The notes under the pieces were generated by a model. That model saw nothing but the letters and a program-made list of their open reading frames with translations. It did not search any database and was not told where the DNA came from. DNA of 11,224 bases from an uncultured Peptostreptococcaceae bacterium (GTDB taxonomy: Bacteria > Bacillota > Clostridia > Peptostreptococcales > Anaerovoracaceae). The stretch lies in assembly GCA_905236895.1 (NCBI GenBank), contig CAJOQI010000116.1, positions 1 to 11,224 of the forward strand, in the 5' to 3' direction. The translations under genes were made by a program, and so were the position numbers. Positions 7,450-11,224 of the stretch are shown piece after piece (position 1 is the stretch's first letter; each line of letters opens with the position of its first letter).

Positions 7450-8598
7450 CTATTCCAATTTAACAAAGTATTCCAAAGCCTTACCTTCTCCCTGTCCGGA
7501 GATGATGAGATAAAGTTCTTCCGTCATATCGGCCAGACCGGAAGATTTCTGGAAAAGACTTTTTCTGGTTGCCCAGATATTGCCATCTTTAACCGCCTTG
7601 GTCTTCTCAAGTTCACCGAATTTATCAATAAGTTCAGCCTTGGTTTTAATCTCACCCTGTATAGCAGTATTATAAATCAAATAGTCGGAATCCACTACAT
7701 AATCAAAGAAGCTCTCAAGCTGAATATTGGTGGTAGAAAGAGCATTATCATCATCCACGGGAAGTTCCTCCATGGAATATCTTCCACCTGCCACATAGAT
7801 CATCTTGGATATATAGTCTCCCGGCTTTCTTACGGTAGCGTAGTTGTTTGAGCTTATGGAGAAGAATGCCACCTCAGGTCTATCCTCAGCCACCTTTTTA
7901 TCCGTCTCAGCTACAATCTTCTCATATTTTTCCGCCATGGAATCAAAGAATAAATTGGCCTCATCCTCCTTGTCCAAAAGCAGTCCATAAAGTTTGATCC
8001 ACTCAAGCCTACCCAGGGGTTCAGCCTCATAGCTGGATCTTTCCACCATTACGGGTACGCCCAGGGACTCCAAGCTCTCTTTGGTATTGGGTGAATGATA
8101 GATCATTGTACTTTCTATAGCCAAGTCGCATTCACTTTCCAATATGGCTTCGTAGTTGGGTTCGCTATACTTGCCCACATAAACAACGTCTCCGGACTCC
8201 ACCAATTCCTTTACCTCGGGGATTCCCCAATCAGAGGCCTTGGTTGATGTCATGGTAACAAAGCCTTCAGCTCCTATCTTTAAGAAAAGGTCAAAAGCAG
8301 AAGATGCCGCCAGATAAATTGAATCCAGCGGCCTGTATATAGTCGTAAACTTCTCTTTGCTGTTCTTTGCCCAATGGGGAATATCCATTCCTTCCGGGAG
8401 AACCAGATAGTTTAGTCCATCTTCAATTCTGATAAAAGCGGAGCCGTCATCCATCTCTTCTATGGAGAACTGATCCGCATATTTTAGCTCTATCCTTTTG
8501 CCTAAGGCATTGTCTTCTTCAGAGGTTGTTTTCCCTCCGCAGGAAACAAGCCCCGAGAGAAGAATGGAAGCCAAAAGAATTGTTATTATCTTCTTCAT
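7450..8598 (-). CDS. Substrate-binding lipoprotein of the B12/siderophore/heme type (BtuF/FecB-like)
   Basis: Extracellular, lipid-anchored binding protein that should deliver ligand to the adjacent permease. The 382-residue precursor has a basic start, a hydrophobic core and lipobox LVSC with acylated Cys20. Beyond it the pattern fits a two-lobed class III (TroA/BtuF-type) fold: an N-lobe with ATDSTAY-like spacing around IYRPLDSIYLAASSAFDLFLKIG, a mid-region of the VERSSYEAEPLGRLEWIKLYG type leading to the long linking helix, and a C-lobe with YATVRKPGDYISKM and VAGG. This subgroup is common in clostridial B12/iron-complex transporters and is longer than enteric BtuF (about 266 residues). 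The ATG at 8598 follows the previous stop by 3 nt and has only AAAGA as a ribosome site, so translation is probably coupled. The ligand is not determined by sequence. Confidence 0.85.
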   Translation of the reverse strand: MKKIITILLASILLSGLVSCGGKTTSEEDNALGKRIELKYADQFSIEEMDDGSAFIRIEDGLNYLVLPEGMDIPHWAKNSKEKFTTIYRPLDSIYLAASSAFDLFLKIGAEGFVTMTSTKASDWGIPEVKELVESGDVVYVGKYSEPNYEAILESECDLAIESTMIYHSPNTKESLESLGVPVMVERSSYEAEPLGRLEWIKLYGLLLDKEDEANLFFDSMAEKYEKIVAETDKKVAEDRPEVAFFSISSNNYATVRKPGDYISKMIYVAGGRYSMEELPVDDDNALSTTNIQLESFFDYVVDSDYLIYNTAIQGEIKTKAELIDKFGELEKTKAVKDGNIWATRKSLFQKSSGLADMTEELYLIISGQGEGKALEYFVKLE

Positions 8599-8601
8599 TC
8601 T

Positions 8602-9519
8602 TTATTTAATGGATGAGGAGTCGAAATACAGTGCATAAGAAATTTCGTGAGGTTCGCTCATGGCCACTGTATCTGCAATAACACCGTAAGGTCTGTCAAA
8701 AACCTTCACGGGAATCTCGTACACGGAATTCCCTTCCTCGTTTATTGGTAGGTATTTCTCTCCATCTACGATCATATAGTCGTAGTTGGGGCTGCTCCAG
8801 GTAATGGTTGCCATCACTCCCTCTTCCGTTACAAGAAGCTTTGTTGGGGACTCTATTGTAGCTCTTCCCGTTCCACCGTAGAGCATGGCTTCAACCGTAT
8901 ACTCTCCTGCTTCCAGGCCCAGTTTCTCCGGAGTTATAAGAGAATCTTCCTTAAATGCCTCCAATGGAAGGGAATCGCTTCTAAACACCAATACCCTGTC
9001 ATACCATTTTTCTTTTTTGTCGGAAAAAGCGGCACAGTCTATACCCTGATCCAATGCTTCTACGGGCACATTATAGGTATGAGCACCATCGTCATTTTCT
9101 TCGTGCTGGATGAACTCGGAATCAGCTGCCTCAACGGCTTCTTCCGGGGTTCCCATAAAGAGATATCTATAGCCCTTGCCTCCCATAACCATATTTACGG
9201 TCATGCCATCTTCCGCAACGGTAAGCTCAGCACTTTCAATATTGAACATGCTGGAGCTACTGCTTACCTCAATGGGATAGGTTCCCGGATTAAGCTCAGA
9301 TGCAGCAATTGGAATCATCCATTCTTCCACCACATCTTCTGATTCTACCTTTTCATCGGAAGATGCGATCTGTGAATCTGCAGTTTCTTCAGCGGTCTCC
9401 TCGGTTTTTGCTTCCTCCTTACCTGCTGAAGGCTGTGGATCATTATTTGACCCACAGCCCGCAACAAATAAAAGAAGTGTTATTAATAAGGAGACGAAAA
9501 AAACTTTTTTCATCCTCAT
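8602..9519 (-). CDS. Lipoprotein with two tandem beta-rich domains, function unknown (possible NEAT-like)
   Basis: A surface lipoprotein I cannot assign to a characterised family. The 305-residue precursor has a signal peptide ending in lipobox FVAGC (Cys22), then an acidic low-complexity linker rich in Glu, Ala, Thr and Ser (about 30-66). Two related domains of about 110 residues follow (about 72-190 and 197-301). Shared landmarks are G-x-Y at the start (GTYPIEV 79-85; GEYTVEA 205-211), IES followed by a strand and EDGM/EEGV (94-106; 222-235), an aromatic pair (GYRYLFMG 116-123; NYDYMIVDG 245-253), and VPVEALD / IPVKVFD (151-157; 269-275). This strand order and the Tyr-x-Tyr resemble NEAT heme-binding domains; that is inference. 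The start at 9519 was preferred over the ATG at 9513 because AGAGGATA overlaps the cbiK stop at a better distance. It is co-transcribed with transporter and chelatase, so a role in capture or hand-over of a corrinoid, tetrapyrrole or metal is plausible. Confidence 0.8.
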   Translation of the reverse strand: MRMKKVFFVSLLITLLLFVAGCGSNNDPQPSAGKEEAKTEETAEETADSQIASSDEKVESEDVVEEWMIPIAASELNPGTYPIEVSSSSSMFNIESAELTVAEDGMTVNMVMGGKGYRYLFMGTPEEAVEAADSEFIQHEENDDGAHTYNVPVEALDQGIDCAAFSDKKEKWYDRVLVFRSDSLPLEAFKEDSLITPEKLGLEAGEYTVEAMLYGGTGRATIESPTKLLVTEEGVMATITWSSPNYDYMIVDGEKYLPINEEGNSVYEIPVKVFDRPYGVIADTVAMSEPHEISYALYFDSSSIK

Positions 9520-9536
9520 TACTATCTTTATCCTCT

Positions 9537-10616
9537 CTACAGACTATCTACTGCAGCCTGTGCATGCTCAACATAAATATTTCTTATCGCTTCGATTTCT
9601 CCTACACCCTTAAGTACAGGAATAACTTCATATCCTTCGCCTTCAAGAATGGTCTTCCAGGAATCTTCTTCATCCCCTGCCATATCGTTATTGGCATGGT
9701 CTCCTGCAACTACCATCATGGGCTGAAGAACTACCTTCTTATAGTCTTTCTCCTTGATTGCAGCGATTACATCATCAAGGGTTGGTGCAGCTTCTACTGT
9801 TCCGATATAGTAGTTCTCATATCCAAGGCCGGTCATAACTTCCTGCATCTTGGCATATACACTGTTGGATGCAGCTTCGGTTCCGTGTCCCATGAATACG
9901 ATTGCTGTCTCTCCGTCGTCATAGCTTGCTGTATCCTCATGAAGGGCTTCGGCTACTCTCTGGAAATCATCATCGGAATCGAGGAGAGGCTTGCCGATTA
10001 CAACCTTTTCAAAGCCCTCTGCTCTTGTAGCCATTTCATCAACTATATCGTTATATTCGAATCCGTCCATAAGATGGGTTGGGATTACAACGAGAGTCTT
10101 AACTTCGTTTGCTTCTGCTCTGTCAAGTGCTTCACCAAAGTTATCAATCTTAACAGCGTCTCTCTTCTCAACGTGATCGATAATGATCTGGCTTGTGAAA
10201 GCTCTTCTTACACTATAGTCGGGGAATGCTGCCTCGATTGCTTCTTCGATTGCTCCGATGGTAAGTCTTCTGCTATCGTTATAGCTTGTACCAAAGCTGG
10301 TTACCAGAAGCTCAATCTCACCTATTTCATCTTGGTTTCTTGGATTGTCAAGGGAAGCATCACCTGTTTCGTAATTTTCTTCTTCTTCTTCTTCTTCTTC
10401 TTCTTCTTCTGCTTCTTCTGCTTCTTCTTCAGCGGGTTCAGCTTCTTCAGTTGCTTCTTCAGCTTCCTCTGCTGCTTCTTCTGTTTCCTCTTCTGCTGCT
10501 TCCTCAGCAGGAGCTTCTTCTTTTTTCTCTTCAGGTTTGCTGCTTCCGCATCCTGCTACGAATACCATGGTAAAAATAAGAACCATGGCAAGTAGAAAAA
10601 CTAGTTTACGCTTCAT
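9537..10616 (-). CDS. cbiK: Exported lipid-anchored CbiK-type sirohydrochlorin cobaltochelatase with polyglutamate linker
   Basis: Family role: class II chelatase that inserts Co2+ into sirohydrochlorin, the entry step of anaerobic cobalamin synthesis. The 359-residue protein starts with a signal peptide ending in lipobox VAGC (Cys23). A Glu/Ala-rich linker follows (about 29-80) and ends in eleven consecutive Glu (70-80). The chelatase domain runs from about 100 to 359. It has LVTSFGTSYNDSR (104-116), RAFTSQIII (138-146), His181, Glu187 in HLMDGFEY, FMGHG with His244, GTVEAAP with Glu275, and AGDHANNDMAGD with His307 followed by DSW. His244 and His307 align with the two metal-binding histidines of CbiK. 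The start has AAAGGAG at good spacing. It is the first gene after the B12 riboswitch. Most CbiK proteins are cytosolic; a periplasmic form (CbiKP) is known in Desulfovibrio vulgaris, but this anchored, linker-bearing form is unusual. Whether it acts on sirohydrochlorin, another tetrapyrrole or free cobalt is open. Confidence 0.9.
   Translation of the reverse strand: MKRKLVFLLAMVLIFTMVFVAGCGSSKPEEKKEEAPAEEAAEEETEEAAEEAEEATEEAEPAEEEAEEAEEEEEEEEEEENYETGDASLDNPRNQDEIGEIELLVTSFGTSYNDSRRLTIGAIEEAIEAAFPDYSVRRAFTSQIIIDHVEKRDAVKIDNFGEALDRAEANEVKTLVVIPTHLMDGFEYNDIVDEMATRAEGFEKVVIGKPLLDSDDDFQRVAEALHEDTASYDDGETAIVFMGHGTEAASNSVYAKMQEVMTGLGYENYYIGTVEAAPTLDDVIAAIKEKDYKKVVLQPMMVVAGDHANNDMAGDEEDSWKTILEGEGYEVIPVLKGVGEIEAIRNIYVEHAQAAVDSL
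10377..10409 (-). repeat. Perfect GAA trinucleotide repeat, 11 units, inside cbiK
   Basis: Eleven uninterrupted TTC units on the plus strand read as GAA codons 70-80 of cbiK, giving eleven glutamates. Imperfect GAA/GCA repeats extend upstream in the reading direction to about codon 29. Slippage would change the length in whole codons and keep the frame, so the linker could vary in length between strains without loss of the enzyme. Confidence 0.95.
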
Positions 10617-10699
10617 TTTGTTCTCCTTTCGGGCTTTTCAAGTCAATCACCGACTTTCCGCCACTAATAAAAAATCTTTTACCTGCAGTGGTTTGGTCG

Positions 10700-10758
10700 A
10701 TGAAATCACAGCAAGAAAAAGACCTCTTAATTGTACAATCAGTTTCTCGTGATTTCAT
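10700..10758 (-). repeat. Long inverted repeat in the leader (10-bp perfect arms)
   Basis: Arms 10700-10709 and 10749-10758 (ATGAAATCAC and GTGATTTCAT) are perfect reverse complements. In RNA the stem can continue inward with GAGAAA pairing to UUUCUU, across a three-base bulge. The loop contains a short palindrome ATTGTACAAT. Not followed by a U-run, so it is not an intrinsic terminator. Its base shares two bases with the neighbouring hairpin at 10757-10776, so the two may compete. Confidence 0.7.
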
Positions 10759-10776
10759 GCCAGCCAAAGGCTGCAT
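10757..10776 (-). other. Hairpin 11 nt downstream of the aptamer (candidate P13)
   Basis: In RNA sense ATGC-AGCC, a UUU loop, then GGCU-G-GCAU form an eight-pair stem with one bulged G. Cobalamin riboswitches usually have a hairpin soon after P1 whose loop can kiss the aptamer's L5 loop; position fits that role, but I could not show a convincing loop-loop match. Confidence 0.5.
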
Positions 10777-10787
10777 CGTACATATAT

Positions 10788-10946
10788 AAGCGGCAGGTTT
10801 CCTGACTTAAGGCTCACCGCCCGTTGCTCCCTTCCCAGCCAAAGCCAGTGGATATGAGCAAGGACTCACCTATTACAGTGACGAGTTCGTGCAGGATTCC
10901 AACCTGCTTCCCTTTTAACCCTTTCCATAGAAAAAGGGCACCGCTT
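10788..10946 (-). ncRNA. Cobalamin (B12) riboswitch aptamer
   Basis: Reading the minus strand, the closing stem P1 is AAGCGG (10941-10946) with CCGCTT (10788-10793). Within it are the conserved GGTGCC, a P2 hairpin CCCTTT/AAAGGG, the P3 hairpin GCAGG/CCTGC, the core CACTGTAA (here within TCGTCACTGTAA), a P5 stem TTGCTC/GAGCAA enclosing CCACTGG and GGGAAGG, and the B12 box AAGTCAGGAAACCTGCC at 10792-10808. All hallmarks of the aptamer are intact. By known behaviour, adenosyl- or other cobalamin binding lowers expression of the downstream operon, here starting with the chelatase and transporter genes. Confidence 0.96.
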
Positions 10947-10965
10947 ACTATTAATTTGCATATCC

Positions 10966-10994
10966 ATCCTATCACTAAAAAAGGGGCTTTTCAA
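10966..10994 (-). promoter_or_regulatory. Predicted SigA-type promoter of the cobalamin operon
   Basis: A -35 box TTGAAA (10989-10994) is separated by exactly 17 nt from an extended -10, TGATAGGAT (10966-10974). Transcription would start near 10957-10960, about 12 nt before riboswitch stem P1. The space between the upstream terminator and the aptamer is too short for many alternatives. The -35 box lies within the terminator hairpin of the upstream gene. The -10 hexamer matches consensus at four of six positions. Confidence 0.6.
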
Positions 10995-10999
10995 CCCCT
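10977..10999 (-). terminator. Intrinsic terminator downstream of rqcP
   Basis: In RNA sense AGGGGUU, a GAAA tetraloop, AGCCCCU, then a run of six U. The stem has four G-C pairs plus A-U and G-U pairs. It lies 13 nt after the upstream gene's stop codon and separates that gene from the cobalamin operon. Confidence 0.88.
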
Positions 11000-11012
11000 C
11001 AAAAGGCCAAAG

Positions 11013-11224
11013 CTATTCATTAATAATTCTATACATTGAAGCTGCATCCTCTTTACGTGGAGACTCCGTTAGAGCAGTAACTTCAGCGGTAACCGACCCC
11101 ATGCCAAATTCTATTTTAATTATGTCTCCAATCTCCAGCTCTGTGCCGGGCTTTGCCTGCTTATCGTTAACAAAAACCCTGCCTGCATCACAGGCCCCCT
11201 TTGCTACGGTTCTTCTCTTTATCA
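11013..11224 (-). CDS. rqcP: RqcP-like S4-domain RNA-binding protein, N-terminus cut off by window edge
   Basis: The visible 69 codons, starting in frame at 11222, give IKRRTVAKGACDAGRVFVNDK, then AKPGTELEIGDIIKIEFG, and end ASMYRIINE. This matches the S4 domain and C-terminal tail of the small RqcP (YabO) proteins of Firmicutes, which are about 85 residues long; about a dozen N-terminal residues are missing. RqcP binds tRNA/large-subunit RNA with RqcH in ribosome quality control (alanine tailing of stalled chains). Related Hsp15 proteins share the S4 fold. The stop TAG is at 11013-11015, followed by the terminator. It appears unrelated in function to the cobalamin operon. Confidence 0.85.
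   Translation of the reverse strand, partial: IKRRTVAKGACDAGRVFVNDKQAKPGTELEIGDIIKIEFGMGSVTAEVTALTESPRKEDAASMYRIINE

Larger units (their letters stand above)
10617..10787 (-). promoter_or_regulatory. Leader between riboswitch and cbiK (expression platform, no clear terminator)
   Basis: This 171-nt stretch holds no convincing open reading frame. In RNA sense it begins with an AT-rich joiner, then hairpin 10757-10776, then a large hairpin 10700-10758, then a six-U run (10669-10674) without a stable hairpin directly before it. A small hairpin follows (AAGTC/GACTT, 10640-10656), and last the ribosome site AAAGGAG. A UUUUUCUU tract at about 10715-10722 could pair, with two G-U pairs, with AAGGAGAA at the ribosome site. 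That would allow translational rather than terminator control; this is inference from reading, not folding. Confidence 0.6.

Noticed and set aside
9300..10595. Long plus-strand open frame opposite cbiK, rich in Phe, Cys and Ser
   Set aside because: It is the antisense of the cbiK and lipoprotein coding sequence; the Phe run is the complement of the GAA repeat. No ribosome site or family resemblance, and it crosses a gene boundary.
10660..10700. Possible intrinsic terminator at the six-U run before cbiK
   Set aside because: The only hairpin directly before the run is a weak ACC/GGU with a poor stem, so I do not call it a terminator.
10731..10738. TTGTACAA palindrome as a repressor operator
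   Set aside because: It is short, lies downstream of the predicted start within the leader hairpin loop, and has no second copy; chance is a sufficient explanation.
1..11224. CRISPR array, insertion sequence, tRNA or rRNA
   Set aside because: No spaced direct repeats, transposase frame, terminal inverted repeats or tRNA/rRNA-like stretches were seen.

Overview
The window comes from an anaerobic Gram-positive bacterium, most likely a Clostridia member (Lachnospiraceae-like). The evidence is moderate-to-low GC, strong AGGAGG-type ribosome binding sites, lipobox lipoproteins, an RqcP-type S4 protein, and an oxygen-independent (cobalt-early) cbi pathway. The genus cannot be named from sequence reading alone. 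Every gene I can support lies on the minus strand, so the biological reading order runs from high to low coordinates.

Right end (about 11224-10947): the 3' part of an rqcP-like gene, then an intrinsic terminator, then a predicted promoter whose -35 box sits inside the terminator hairpin. Next comes a complete cobalamin (B12) riboswitch aptamer (10788-10946). It is followed by a structured leader of about 170 nt with two further hairpins, leading to the first structural gene.

First half of the operon (10616-6440): an exported, lipid-anchored CbiK-type cobaltochelatase with a long Glu/Ala linker that includes eleven consecutive GAA codons; a lipoprotein of unknown function built from two tandem copies of a beta-rich domain (possibly NEAT-like); a substrate-binding lipoprotein; a BtuC/FecCD permease; and, continuing to 5658, an ATPase. 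This looks like a cell-surface acquisition module for a corrinoid, tetrapyrrole or cobalt species.

Second half (5670-1): cytoplasmic corrin-ring genes in the order cbiP(cobQ)-cbiD-cbiF-cbiG-cbiH-cbiJ. The last runs off the left edge. Genes overlap by 1-13 nt or are separated by 20 nt or less, so one riboswitch-controlled transcript of more than 10 kb is the simplest reading. cbiL, cbiC, cbiE, cbiT, cbiA, cbiB and the lower-ligand genes are not present and would have to lie elsewhere.

How it fits together: low cobalamin should release the riboswitch. That would co-express uptake (binding protein, permease, ATPase), the surface proteins, and de novo ring synthesis. The main puzzle is that the chelatase family that normally inserts cobalt into cytosolic sirohydrochlorin is here predicted to sit outside the membrane, next to a duplicated-domain lipoprotein and a B12/heme-type ABC importer.
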